Origin: Candidatus Alloclostridium intestinigallinarum
GTDB taxonomy: Bacteria; Bacillota; Clostridia; Christensenellales; UBA3700
Length of the DNA stretch: 64,000 nt
Reading direction: 5' to 3'
Assembly: GCA_904382605.1 (NCBI GenBank)
Contig: CAJFJA010000008.1
Location: 61,836 to 125,835, forward strand
Both the position numbers and the translations under genes were made by a program. Each line of letters begins with the position of its first letter. The first letter of the stretch is position 1. Below the pieces are notes generated by a model, which searched no databases, was not told where the DNA came from, and worked only from the letters and a program-made list of their open reading frames with translations. Shown one piece after another: positions 25,870-34,755 of the stretch.

Positions 25870-26781
25870 ATGAAAGATTTACTCCAGATAAGGGGACTTT
25901 CCCCCGATCAGATCAAAAGCATTTTAGACCGCGCGGATGAGTATTTCGGCATCGTCACCGCGGGCAGAAAGCCTTTTCCCAAACTCAAGGACAGGTCGGT
26001 TATCACGCTGTTTTACGAAAACTCCACGCGTACCCGCGCTTCGTTCGAATCCGCCGCCAAATATCTGGGCGCGGAAGTGGTGAATCTGTCCGTTGCCGCT
26101 TCCAGCGTGCAAAAGGGTGAATCGCTTAAAGATACCGCCCTTACGCTCGACGCGCTCTGTCCCGACGCCATAGTCATGCGCCACGCGCAGTCGGGCGCGC
26201 CCCACCGCCTTGCCGGCTGGGTAAGGGCGCACGTCATCAACGGCGGCGACGGTCTGCACGCCCATCCCACCCAGGCGCTTCTGGATATGTTCACCGCGCG
26301 CCGGCACTTCGGAACTCTTGAAGGCAGGACGGCGGCTATCATCGGCGACATAGAACACAGCAGAGTTGCAAGAAGCAACATATACGCCATGAGCCTTCTG
26401 GGAATGAAAGTTAAGTTGTACGGACCTAAAACGCTCATGCCTTCCGATATGGACGGCATGCCCTGCACGGTGTGTCAAAGCATGGAAGAAGCTCTTGAAG
26501 GCGCGGACATCGTCATGGCTCTGCGCATACAGCTTGAGCGCATGAAGGGCGGGCTGTTCCCTTCTGCGGGGGAATACAACAAATATTTCGGACTTAACAA
26601 AAAGACAATGGAGCTTGCAAACAAGGGCGCGATAATCATGCACCCCGGTCCCGTAAACCGCGGCGTGGAACTTTCGCACGACGTGCTGGATACTCCCGTG
26701 TGCTTCAAGGATATTCAGGTGACGGGCGGACTATGCGTGCGCATGGCTCTGCTGGACATGCTTATCGGAGGGGAACTGTAA
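25870..26781 (+). CDS. pyrB: Aspartate carbamoyltransferase, catalytic chain
   Basis: 303 aa. FYENSTRTRASFE holds the carbamoyl-phosphate STRTR motif, SVQKGES the loop lysine contributed to the neighbouring subunit, MRHAQSGAP and GDGLHAHPTQALLD the active-site His/Gln residues. ATG 25870 follows AAGGA; the frame upstream to 25834 has no other good start. No pyrI regulatory-chain gene follows. First gene of the pyrBCFKDE operon. Confidence 0.96.
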   Translation: MKDLLQIRGLSPDQIKSILDRADEYFGIVTAGRKPFPKLKDRSVITLFYENSTRTRASFESAAKYLGAEVVNLSVAASSVQKGESLKDTALTLDALCPDAIVMRHAQSGAPHRLAGWVRAHVINGGDGLHAHPTQALLDMFTARRHFGTLEGRTAAIIGDIEHSRVARSNIYAMSLLGMKVKLYGPKTLMPSDMDGMPCTVCQSMEEALEGADIVMALRIQLERMKGGLFPSAGEYNKYFGLNKKTMELANKGAIIMHPGPVNRGVELSHDVLDTPVCFKDIQVTGGLCVRMALLDMLIGGEL

Positions 26782-28049
26782 TGCTGGTAATAAACAACGT
26801 AAACGTAAATGGTAAAACGGTAAACATACTCATCGAAGGCGACAGGGTCGTTTCCGTCGGCAAGCGCACCCGCGCAAGCAAGGGCGACACGGTAATCGAC
26901 GCAAGCGGACTTACCGCGCTTCCCGGCTTTATTGATATGCACGTTCACTTGCGCGAGCCGGGCTTTGAATATAAGGAAGACATAAATTCCGGCACGGCGG
27001 CGGCTGTGCGCGGCGGCTTTACCGCCGTGGCGTGCATGCCCAACACCAGACCCGTGACGGACAGCCCCTATCTTGTGAAATATATACTCATGCGGGCGAA
27101 AGAGGCGGACAATTGCAGGGTATATCCCATAGCCGCAATCACGCAGGGCGAAAAGGGCGAACAGCTTTCCGAAATGAAAAAATTGAAGGACGCGGGCGCG
27201 GTGGCGTTCAGCGACGACGGCGTACCCGTATCCGACAGCAGAATGATGCGCAACGCTCTGCTGTATGCGGCGAACTTCAATCTTACGGTAATCGAACACT
27301 GCGAGGACAAGTCGCTTGCGGAAGGCGGCGTGGTGAACGAGGGCAAAAACTCCAATCTTCTGGGACTTCCCGGCATATCGCGCGCAAGCGAGGACGCGGA
27401 AATCGCGCGCAACATAGTTTTGTCGGAAGTGTACGGCGTACCCGTCCACCTGGCGCACGTGAGCACCCGCGGCGGAATGCAGCTCATACGCGAAGCAAAG
27501 GCGCGCGGCGTTAAGGTGACGTGCGAAACCTGTCCCCACTACATGGCGCTTACCGACGACGAAATTCTCGGCTTCAACACCATGGCGAAGGTGAACCCTC
27601 CGCTCAGGGAAGAAGAGGACAGAAGGGCTGTCATCGCCGCAATCGCGGACGGCACCGCGGACTGCATAGTCACAGACCACGCCCCGCACAGCAAAGAGGA
27701 CAAGGACGGCGGAATGTACGATTCCCCCAACGGCATAAGCGGACTGGAAACTTCCTACGCCGTGTCCTACACCACGCTTGTGGAAGGCGGATATATATCG
27801 CAGGAAAAACTTTCTCAGCTTATGACTTACAATCCCGCGAAAATTCTGGGCGTGGAGTGCGGCAGGATAGAAAAGGGCGGACTTGCGGACATAACGCTGG
27901 TGGACAACAACGCGGAATTTACCGTAGACCCTTCAAAGTTTGCAAGCAAGGGCAAGAACACGCCTTTTGCCGGAAAGAAGTATAAGGGCGTTATAGAATA
28001 CACGATAGTAGGCGGAAAGGTCAAGTACGCCCGCAAGGAGGAGATATGA
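26781..28049 (+). CDS. pyrC: Dihydroorotase
   Basis: 422 aa, class I amidohydrolase. DMHVHLREPG gives the first metal-binding HxH; EHCEDKSL, HVSTRGG and DHAPHSKEDK supply later ligands and the catalytic Asp. ATG overlaps the pyrB stop (TAATG). Cyclises carbamoyl-aspartate to dihydroorotate. Confidence 0.96.
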   Translation: MLVINNVNVNGKTVNILIEGDRVVSVGKRTRASKGDTVIDASGLTALPGFIDMHVHLREPGFEYKEDINSGTAAAVRGGFTAVACMPNTRPVTDSPYLVKYILMRAKEADNCRVYPIAAITQGEKGEQLSEMKKLKDAGAVAFSDDGVPVSDSRMMRNALLYAANFNLTVIEHCEDKSLAEGGVVNEGKNSNLLGLPGISRASEDAEIARNIVLSEVYGVPVHLAHVSTRGGMQLIREAKARGVKVTCETCPHYMALTDDEILGFNTMAKVNPPLREEEDRRAVIAAIADGTADCIVTDHAPHSKEDKDGGMYDSPNGISGLETSYAVSYTTLVEGGYISQEKLSQLMTYNPAKILGVECGRIEKGGLADITLVDNNAEFTVDPSKFASKGKNTPFAGKKYKGVIEYTIVGGKVKYARKEEI

Positions 28050-28927
28050 TAATAGACGAACTGATAGACGCAATCGCCGCAAAGGGCGGCAATCCTTCCG
28101 TGATAGGGCTGGATACCTGCGTGGACTATCTGCCCGACGATATGCGCGCAAAGTGCAATACGCTTGAGGACAGCGCGAAATATATCCGCGACTTCAACTT
28201 TGCGCTTATAGATACCCTTGCGCCGGTAATTCCCGCGGTCAAGGTGCAGGTGGCGTACTACGAACAGTACGGCGTGGAGGGCATGGCGGCGTTCCGCGAC
28301 ACACTCGCATATGCAAAGAAAAACGGCATTTACACCATAGCCGACTGCAAGCGCAACGACATAGGCTCCACCGCCGCCGCATACGCCCGCGCCTATCTTG
28401 AAAAAGGCGCGCCGTTCGAGGCGGACTTCGTCACGGTGAACGGCTATCTGGGCACGGACGGGGTAAAGCCGTTTGTGGATTTGTGCGCCAAAAACGACAA
28501 GGGCATATTCGTGCTGGTAAAAACGTCCAACCCCGCTTCGGGCGAGCTTCAGGACAAAAAATACGAAAACGGCAAGACGCTTTACGACAGTATGGCGGAC
28601 CTTGTTGACGGCTGGGGCGCGGAACTTATCGGAAAGTACGGTTACAGCAGCGTCGGAGCCGTTGTGGGCGCAACACACCGCGCCCAGGCGGAGGACGTCA
28701 GGGCAAAGCACCCTCATCTGTTCTTCCTCATTCCCGGTTACGGGGCGCAGGGCGGCAAGGCGGAAGATCTTGCGGTATGTTTCAAAAACGGAGTGGGCGG
28801 CATAGTCAACTCTTCGCGCGGTATTCTGTGCGCATACCGCAAGGATAAGTATGCGGGACTTGACTTTAAGCAGGCGGCTTTGCAGGCGGCAGTCGATATG
28901 CGCGACGACATAAAATCATGCCTATGA
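28046..28927 (+). CDS. pyrF: Orotidine-5'-phosphate decarboxylase, type 2
   Basis: 293 aa, the longer type 2 form. VIGLDTCVDYLP near the N-terminus and the catalytic ADCKRNDIGSTA segment (Lys and Asp residues) are characteristic; VKVQVAYYEQYG is also conserved. Overlaps pyrC by 4 nt. Makes UMP from OMP. Confidence 0.96.
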   Translation: MIIDELIDAIAAKGGNPSVIGLDTCVDYLPDDMRAKCNTLEDSAKYIRDFNFALIDTLAPVIPAVKVQVAYYEQYGVEGMAAFRDTLAYAKKNGIYTIADCKRNDIGSTAAAYARAYLEKGAPFEADFVTVNGYLGTDGVKPFVDLCAKNDKGIFVLVKTSNPASGELQDKKYENGKTLYDSMADLVDGWGAELIGKYGYSSVGAVVGATHRAQAEDVRAKHPHLFFLIPGYGAQGGKAEDLAVCFKNGVGGIVNSSRGILCAYRKDKYAGLDFKQAALQAAVDMRDDIKSCL

Positions 28928-29688
28928 ACGACTATAAATTGAAGATATTGCGCAACGAAAGGGTGGGCGACGGCATTTACGAAATGCTTCTCACCCGTCC
29001 CGAAGGGGTCAATCCCAAGGGCGCACAGTTTATACACATCAAGCTGAAAAACGGCTCGCGTATTCTCCGCCGTCCTTTCTGCATATGCGACTGCACCGAA
29101 AGCGGCATATTGATATGCTATGCCGCGGTGGGCGAAGGCACCAAGGAGCTTGCCTCATATGCGGCGGGCGAGGAAGTGGAAGCGGTGCTTCCCCTCGGCA
29201 ACGGCTGGAGCGCGGACGACTGGAAAACCCCCGTTCTGCTGGGCGGAGGTATGGGAAGCGCGGTGCTTCCGCTTGTCGCAAGGTTGGCAAAAAAGGCGAA
29301 GCCCGCGGCATATCTGGGATATGCAAATAAGGGCAGAGTGGTGCTTGACAGACTTATGCAAAGTCTTTGCCCCACCGTGGTCGCCACCGATGACGGAAGT
29401 TTCGGCAGAAAGGGATATATCACCGATATTCTGGCGGAGGACGTAACTTCTGGCGCGATAAAGCCGGACGTGATATTCTGTTGCGGACCGGAGATAGTAT
29501 ACAAACTTTTGCTGAAAAATCCCGCTTTTGCGGATATACCGATATTCGTTTCGCTGGAAAAGCGCATGGGGTGCGGCGTGGGCGCGTGCCTTGTGTGCAC
29601 CTGCGGCATAAAAACCGCGGACGGGGTGAAAAATCTGCGCGTGTGCGCGGACGGACCCGTGTTCGATCTCAGGGAGGTGATACTGTGA
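28924..29688 (+). CDS. pyrK: Dihydroorotate dehydrogenase electron-transfer subunit
   Basis: About 254 aa. FAD/NAD-binding ferredoxin-reductase fold with RRPFCICDC (flavin site) and GGGMGSAVLP (pyridine nucleotide loop), and a C-terminal 2Fe-2S cysteine set GCGVGACLVCTCG. ATG 28924 overlaps the pyrF stop as ATGA; ATG 28918 is an alternative. Partner of PyrD in an NAD-linked type 1B enzyme. Confidence 0.95.
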   Translation: MNDYKLKILRNERVGDGIYEMLLTRPEGVNPKGAQFIHIKLKNGSRILRRPFCICDCTESGILICYAAVGEGTKELASYAAGEEVEAVLPLGNGWSADDWKTPVLLGGGMGSAVLPLVARLAKKAKPAAYLGYANKGRVVLDRLMQSLCPTVVATDDGSFGRKGYITDILAEDVTSGAIKPDVIFCCGPEIVYKLLLKNPAFADIPIFVSLEKRMGCGVGACLVCTCGIKTADGVKNLRVCADGPVFDLREVIL

Positions 29689-30593
29689 ACACAAGCGTGA
29701 AAATTGCGGGCGTTACCTTCAAAAATCCGGTCATCACGGCGAGCGGAACTTTCGGTTTCGGCAAGGAGTATTCGGAATTCTATCCCCTCTCCGCGCTGGG
29801 CGGCATATGCACCAAAGGGCTGACGATAGAAGAACGACAGGGCAATCCCTCTCCCAGGGTCGCGGAAACGCCTTCGGGTATGCTCAACAGCGTGGGGCTG
29901 CAAAATCCCGGGGTGGACTACTATCTGGAACATTACGACAAATGGCTGTCGGAGCAGGGTACGGTGGTTATAGCCAATATCGCGGGACATAAGCTGGAAG
30001 ACTATTCCGCCATGGCGCGCAAAATAAGTCAAAGCAGGGCGGACATGGTGGAACTGAATATATCCTGCCCCAACGTGCGCAGCGGCGGCATGGCTTTCGG
30101 AGTGGAGCCCGCCAGCGTGCGCAGGGTGACGGAAGCGGTAAAGCGCGCGTGCGATAAGCCGGTAATCACCAAGCTTACCCCCAACGTATCCAATATCGCC
30201 GACAACGCCAGGGCGGCGGAAGACGGCGGCGCGGACGCCATTTCCCTTATAAACACGCTTACGGGCATGGCGGTGGACTACCGCACCAGGCGGCCTATTC
30301 TCGCAAACAACACGGGCGGACTTTCGGGACCTTGCGTAAAGCCCGTTGCGCTTAAAATGGTATGGGACTGCTATAATGCGGTTAAAATTCCGATTATCGG
30401 CCTCGGCGGTATTCAGAGCTATACCGACGTGCTCGAATTCATGATATGCGGCGCAACCGCGGTGCAGGTGGGCACGGCTACGCTTTCCGACCCTTATGCG
30501 GCGTATAACATAGCGAAAGATCTGGAAAAGTACGCGGAAGAAAACGACGTCGATATAAACGGACTTATCGGCACGTTGCAACTCAACGGCTGA
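29685..30593 (+). CDS. pyrD: Dihydroorotate dehydrogenase, class 1B catalytic subunit
   Basis: 302 aa. FMN barrel with NPVITASGTFGFG, NISCPNVRSGG (active-site Cys and Asn), KLTPNVSNI and GLGGI. The start is GTG 29685, overlapping the pyrK stop, with a near-ideal GGAGGTGAT 4-5 nt upstream. The Cys catalytic base and the pyrK neighbour fix the 1B class. Confidence 0.96.
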   Translation: MNTSVKIAGVTFKNPVITASGTFGFGKEYSEFYPLSALGGICTKGLTIEERQGNPSPRVAETPSGMLNSVGLQNPGVDYYLEHYDKWLSEQGTVVIANIAGHKLEDYSAMARKISQSRADMVELNISCPNVRSGGMAFGVEPASVRRVTEAVKRACDKPVITKLTPNVSNIADNARAAEDGGADAISLINTLTGMAVDYRTRRPILANNTGGLSGPCVKPVALKMVWDCYNAVKIPIIGLGGIQSYTDVLEFMICGATAVQVGTATLSDPYAAYNIAKDLEKYAEENDVDINGLIGTLQLNG

Positions 30594-30630
30594 TTACAAA
30601 AACGGGACAATATCAAAAGGAGATATAAAT

Positions 30631-31224
30631 ATGTTGACACAGGAACAAGCACTTGACATCTACAAGCAGACGGGCGCCGTATTGCACGGCCATTTCAAAC
30701 TGACGTCGGGCAGACACAGCGACACTTATATGCAGAGCGCAAAACTCTTTGTCCAGCCTGCGCAGGCGGAAAAGGTATGCGCCGCCCTCGCCGAAAAACT
30801 GCAAAATGCGGGCGTTAAGGCGGATATGGTAATTTCCCCCGCAATCGGCGGCATACTCATGGGGTATGAAGTGGCGCGCCAGCTGGGACTTCCCAATATC
30901 TTTGCCGAGCGCGAAAACGGCGACATGACCCTGCGCCGCGGCTTTACGATAGAAAAGGGCGCAAAGCTCATCGTCACCGAGGACGTCGTTACCACGGGCG
31001 GCTCGGTAAAGGAAGTTATCAAGCTCGTGCAGGATCTGGGCGGAGAAGTCGTGGCGGTTGCTTCGCTTGTGGACCGCAGTAACGGCAAGGTGGACTTCGG
31101 CGTGAAGTTCGTCAACCTCATCAGCATGGACGTAGTGTCTTACGAACCCGAGGAATGCCCCTTGTGCAAGGAAGGTAAGCTGGAGCTTGTCAAGCCCGGT
31201 TCGCGTACGGTGTTCAAAAAATAA
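30631..31224 (+). CDS. pyrE: Orotate phosphoribosyltransferase
   Basis: 197 aa. PRPP-binding motif IVTEDVVTTGGSV, plus HFKLTSGRHSD and SPAIGGILMG. The C-terminal CPLCKEGK resembles a small metal-binding knuckle found in some PyrE proteins. AAAGGAG precedes the ATG; 37 nt after pyrD. Confidence 0.96.
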   Translation: MLTQEQALDIYKQTGAVLHGHFKLTSGRHSDTYMQSAKLFVQPAQAEKVCAALAEKLQNAGVKADMVISPAIGGILMGYEVARQLGLPNIFAERENGDMTLRRGFTIEKGAKLIVTEDVVTTGGSVKEVIKLVQDLGGEVVAVASLVDRSNGKVDFGVKFVNLISMDVVSYEPEECPLCKEGKLELVKPGSRTVFKK

Positions 31225-31716
31225 ATGGACGAAAAAGCTAAAAAGCGCAGAATACGCAATATTCTGCTCATCGTCGGCACGTTGGTGATAGTGGCGCTCA
31301 TCGTGCTCATAGTGTGGCTGGTGGATAAGTACGACGTGGTGGACACGCACCACATGGGCGATACCGTGGAGTACGGAAATGCGGAAATCACGGTCGACGG
31401 GGTGGAATTTGTCCGCGAATACGGCGGAAACAACGCAAAGGAAGGCGCGGTTTACGCGGTCGTGTATATCACGCTTGACGGCAAAGCCGACCTGCTCGAA
31501 TTGCAGGTTGCGGGGGCGGACAGAGTGCAGAGCGCTGACGGAACTCTTAACGGTAACGCCTATTCCGCCGCACCGCAAGGCGACGCGCAGTCGGGCAGAT
31601 ATACACTTGCGTATCTGGCGGTGGAACGTGCGGATGCGTACCTGTTCATAGGCGAAAAGGACAGGGTATTTTTGGGGACGGCGCTCATAATAGAAAATCA
31701 ATCGGAGGCAAAATGA
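31225..31716 (+). CDS. Single-pass membrane protein of unknown function
   Basis: 163 aa. Basic cytoplasmic stub (EKAKKRRIR), one membrane helix (about 12-36), then a ~125-residue extracytoplasmic beta-rich domain (EYGNAEITVDGVEFV, AVYAVVYITLDGKADLLELQV) that looks like an immunoglobulin-type or DUF4352-like fold. Starts immediately after the pyrE stop and overlaps the ABC-F gene by 4 nt, so it is co-transcribed with both. Confidence 0.75.
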   Translation: MDEKAKKRRIRNILLIVGTLVIVALIVLIVWLVDKYDVVDTHHMGDTVEYGNAEITVDGVEFVREYGGNNAKEGAVYAVVYITLDGKADLLELQVAGADRVQSADGTLNGNAYSAAPQGDAQSGRYTLAYLAVERADAYLFIGEKDRVFLGTALIIENQSEAK

Positions 31717-33284
31717 TACAGGTAACCGATCTTACTCTTCAATTCGGCGGCAGAAAGCTGTTCGAAGACGTAAATCTGAAATTCACCGAGGGCAACTGTT
31801 ACGGCATAATCGGCGCGAACGGTGCGGGAAAATCCACTTTTCTCAAAGTGCTTTCGGGTGAAATCGAACCCACACGCGGCACGGTAAGCCACGGCAAGGG
31901 GGAGCGCATAAGCGTATTGCACCAGAACCAGAACGACTTTGACGAATACACCGTCATGCGCACGGTGCTGATGGGTCATAAGCGCCTGGTGCAGATTATG
32001 GACGAAAAGGACGCGCTGTACGCCAAGGAAGACTTTACGGAAGCGGACGGCGAACGCGCCGCCGAGCTTGAAAACGAGTTTGCGGAAATGGGCGGCTGGG
32101 AAGCGGAAAGCGACGCCGCCGCGCTTTTGAACGCGCTGAAAATAGACGAAGACTTCCACGAAGATTACATGGGTAATCTGGACGCAAAACTTAAGGTGAA
32201 AGTACTGCTTGCGCAGGCGCTGTTCGGCAATCCCGACATCCTCATTCTGGACGAGCCTACCAACAACCTGGACGCAAAATCGGTAATCTGGCTGGAAAAC
32301 TTCCTGCTCGACTTCAAAAACACGCTTATCATCGTATCCCACAACAGGCACTTTCTGAACAAGGTGTGCACGCATATCTGCGACGTGGACTACGGCAAGA
32401 TAAATATGTATGTGGGTAACTACGATTTCTGGTACGAAACCAACCAGCTGCTCGCCCGCCAGGCAAAGGAAGCCAACAAAAAGGCGGAGCAGAGGGCAAA
32501 GGAATTGCAGGACTTTATAGCGCGCTTTGCCGCCAACGCCAGCAAATCCCGACAGGCAACTTCGCGTAAGAAAGAGCTTGAAAAGCTCACTCTCAACGAC
32601 ATAAAGCCGTCTTTGCGCCGCTATCCCTATATCAATTTCGAGTTTGAACAGGAAGTGGGCAAGGATATTCTGACGGTGGAAGGGCTGACCAAAAAGGGCT
32701 ATTTCGAGGACATAACCTTTACCGTCCAGCGCGGGGAAAAGATAGCTTTCATATCCGAGCGCACCACCGCGCTTTCCATGCTGTTCGACATTTTAATGGG
32801 CAAGGAAAAGGCGGACAGCGGCACTTTCAAGTGGGGTAAAACCATTACGCCCACCTATATGCCGCAAAATTACGACGACTATTTCGACGGCTGCGACCTC
32901 ACCCTGGTGGAGTGGCTGGACAGATTTTCCAAAGACCATACGGAAACCTACCTGCGCAGCTGGCTGGGCAGAATGCTTTTTTCCGGCGATGAGGCGAAAA
33001 AGAAAGCCAAAGTGCTCAGCGGCGGCGAAAAGGTGCGCTGTATGCTCGCCAAACTCATGCTCGAAGGCGGCAACTTCATAATTCTGGACGAGCCCACCAA
33101 CCACCTCGACCTCGAATCCATCACCGCCCTGAACAAGGGTATGATAAACTTCAAGGGCGGGCTTATGTTCGCGTCGCACGACCAGGAACTTATGCAGACC
33201 GTGGCGGGCAGGATAATAGAGATAGAAAATACTAAGGTGTACGACAAGCTCACCACCTACGAAGAGTATTTGGAAAACAATTAA
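31713..33284 (+). CDS. ABC-F family ATPase with one degenerate composite ATP site
   Basis: 523 aa, two nucleotide-binding domains joined by a helical linker (about 245-300), no membrane segments. NBD1 has Walker A GANGAGKST (34-42) and Walker B ILILDEPTNNLD but NLDAKLKV where LSGGQ is expected (about 154-161). NBD2 has LSGGEKV (about 435) and IILDEPTNHLD, but its Walker A position reads SERTTALSM (about 347). Resembles the YbiT/YkpA branch. ABC-F proteins act on ribosomes; which step is unknown here. Confidence 0.88.
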   Translation: MIQVTDLTLQFGGRKLFEDVNLKFTEGNCYGIIGANGAGKSTFLKVLSGEIEPTRGTVSHGKGERISVLHQNQNDFDEYTVMRTVLMGHKRLVQIMDEKDALYAKEDFTEADGERAAELENEFAEMGGWEAESDAAALLNALKIDEDFHEDYMGNLDAKLKVKVLLAQALFGNPDILILDEPTNNLDAKSVIWLENFLLDFKNTLIIVSHNRHFLNKVCTHICDVDYGKINMYVGNYDFWYETNQLLARQAKEANKKAEQRAKELQDFIARFAANASKSRQATSRKKELEKLTLNDIKPSLRRYPYINFEFEQEVGKDILTVEGLTKKGYFEDITFTVQRGEKIAFISERTTALSMLFDILMGKEKADSGTFKWGKTITPTYMPQNYDDYFDGCDLTLVEWLDRFSKDHTETYLRSWLGRMLFSGDEAKKKAKVLSGGEKVRCMLAKLMLEGGNFIILDEPTNHLDLESITALNKGMINFKGGLMFASHDQELMQTVAGRIIEIENTKVYDKLTTYEEYLENN

Positions 33285-33301
33285 CTGCAATCGCTAATTC
33301 A

Positions 33302-33337
33302 AAAATCCGAAAGGTTGCAAAATCTTTCGGATTTTTT
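33302..33337 (+). terminator. Terminator of the pyr/ABC-F operon
   Basis: AAAATCCGAAAG (33302-33313) and CTTTCGGATTTT (33324-33335), followed by more T residues. Confidence 0.88.
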
Positions 33338-33360
33338 CATACGCTTTTTCAGTTCACGAG

Positions 33361-33990
33361 GGCGCCGCGCATAAGCACCCTCCTGCGGTGTCAAGCCAAC
33401 TTTTTCCTCAGTCACGTACGCCCTAGTACGCTCGCTCGCAAAAAGATTGTCTTTCCTAGCATTAGGGCACTTCTTCGCGGCGCATTTTAGCGCAACTACA
33501 AAGCGGAAGCGTTGTGCGCTTCACCTCTTAACCGCCTTGAAGTAACAAAGGTTTTATTTTATAGCATTATCTCCGCAATGCTTTTTATTGTAAATAGAAG
33601 CGAAGCAAAACCGCGTTTTTGCGAGCGTTACCTATAAAATGCGCTGTGCGCATTTTCCCGTAAGGGCGGAAAGGGTTGAATTTTCGCGCAAAAGACTAGT
33701 TTGCTTATATATAAATATTGCGCGAAAAGAAGGGAAAACCTGTTCTCAAGCAAGAGCTGTCAAATCCATAGCGAAGAATAGAGTTCATTTTATAGTTTGA
33801 TACTGCAAGGCGGTTAAGGGGTGGAGGCGTCCCACGCTCCTGCGAATGAACGGGTTTTCCCTTAAAACGTAAGCGCAAAGTGTTTTGTGAAGTCAATATC
33901 TCCGCTAAATACAAAGATGTATCACAAAACACTTTCATTCGGCGCTTAAGCGAAGCGCGGCTCCGCAGTAGGGTGCTTATGCGCGGCGCC
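33361..33990. repeat. Folded ~630-bp element, copy A (candidate large structured RNA or nested MITE)
   Basis: Bounded by a perfect 21-bp inverted repeat (33361-33381 with 33970-33990). Inside are nested hairpins: 33636-33644/33648-33656, 33732-33740/33853-33861, 33878-33890/33922-33934, a TTCGCGCAA/TTGCGCGAA pair near 33671-33726, and CTTAACCGCCTTG/CAAGGCGGTTAAG (33527-33539 and 33805-33817). No coding frame is convincing. Colinear blocks reappear in copy B at 49436-50045, for example TCTTTCCTAGCATTAGGGCA and ACTTCTTCGCGGCGC. No target duplication was found. Strand of transcription is not clear. Confidence 0.75.
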
Positions 33991-34370
33991 ATTCGGTAGA
34001 AAGCGCGACAATTAGAAAGGCGGTTGATCCATTATAGACCAACCGCCTTCCTATATGATAAGGGGGAAAATTATGAGCTTGTTATGTCAACCGTTTATCG
34101 CCCGCCTGAGCGCCTCTCGTTTTGACACTAATAATATATCACTCCCCAATATGAATGTCAACGATTTTTTCGAACTTTTTTTATAAAGTTTGTGTAAAGT
34201 TTTTGACATTCCGCAATTTTCGCTCTTTACATAATAATCGACACTAGCGCCGTAAAAATATTCTTTCCCGCACTTTACGTTTTCTTTACCTAAAAATCTT
34301 ATAAATGTACGTCGTGTCCACGCTTATTTCTTCCGAGTCCGACGGGCGGGGCGGCGACAGCCGCGGGATA
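33991..34370. other. Noncoding stretch with a 10-bp hairpin and a doubtful 37-codon frame
   Basis: AAGGCGGTTG (34017-34026) and CAACCGCCTT (34040-34049) form a hairpin with 13 nt between the arms. A frame at 34073-34186 begins MSLLCQPFIARLSASRF after GGGGGA, but has no promoter or family support. TTGACA occurs near 34123 and 34204 without good -10 partners. Otherwise nothing recognised. Confidence 0.35.
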
Positions 34371-34404
34371 TAAAAAATAAAGGTCACCCGAACGGATAAC
34401 CTTT
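34371..34404. terminator. Terminator after the small basic peptide gene
   Basis: AAAGGT/ACCTTT stem with A/T runs on both sides, able to end transcription from the peptide gene (-); the plus-strand reading also has a T-run. Confidence 0.65.
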
Positions 34405-34467
34405 ACTTTTTTTGCCGAAAACGGGCGGCACGTTATATGCGTATTATGCCTTTCCGTTTAACTTCGG

Positions 34468-34560
34468 CTACTTGCAGTCCTTGCTGGACTTGCATGCCTT
34501 GCTTCTGCCGGCGGCTTTTTCGGTGCCGGCGGAATTGGTTTTGGCTTTGCTTCTTGCCAT
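34468..34560 (-). CDS. 30-residue basic peptide ending in SKACKSSKDCK
   Basis: Too short for routine ORF calling but well formed: AAGGAGG 7 nt or so before ATG 34560, stop TAG at 34470-34468, then a terminator. The peptide starts MARSKAKTNSAGTEKAAGR and ends with two cysteines in K-rich context. It resembles the many tiny Lys/Ser/Asn-rich Clostridia proteins ending in SKDCR or similar; function unknown. Confidence 0.6.
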   Translation of the reverse strand: MARSKAKTNSAGTEKAAGRSKACKSSKDCK

Positions 34561-34755
34561 ATTCAACCCCTCCTTATCAGGCTGAAATCAGTATAGGCAA
34601 TTTTCCGCTTATTATTCACGGACGGTTTTATGTTGAAATTCTTTGTTGCGGCTTAACTTTTTACGCGTGCGCAAATATTTTAAAATCTAAATTGACGAAC
34701 CGCCCGCATATATGTTATTATTGAAGTAACAAACATCTTCATAAGGGAGAAAAAT

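Noticed and set aside
34073..34186. 37-codon frame after a GGGGGA sequence.
   Set aside because: Downstream of folded element A with no promoter; not distinguishable from chance.
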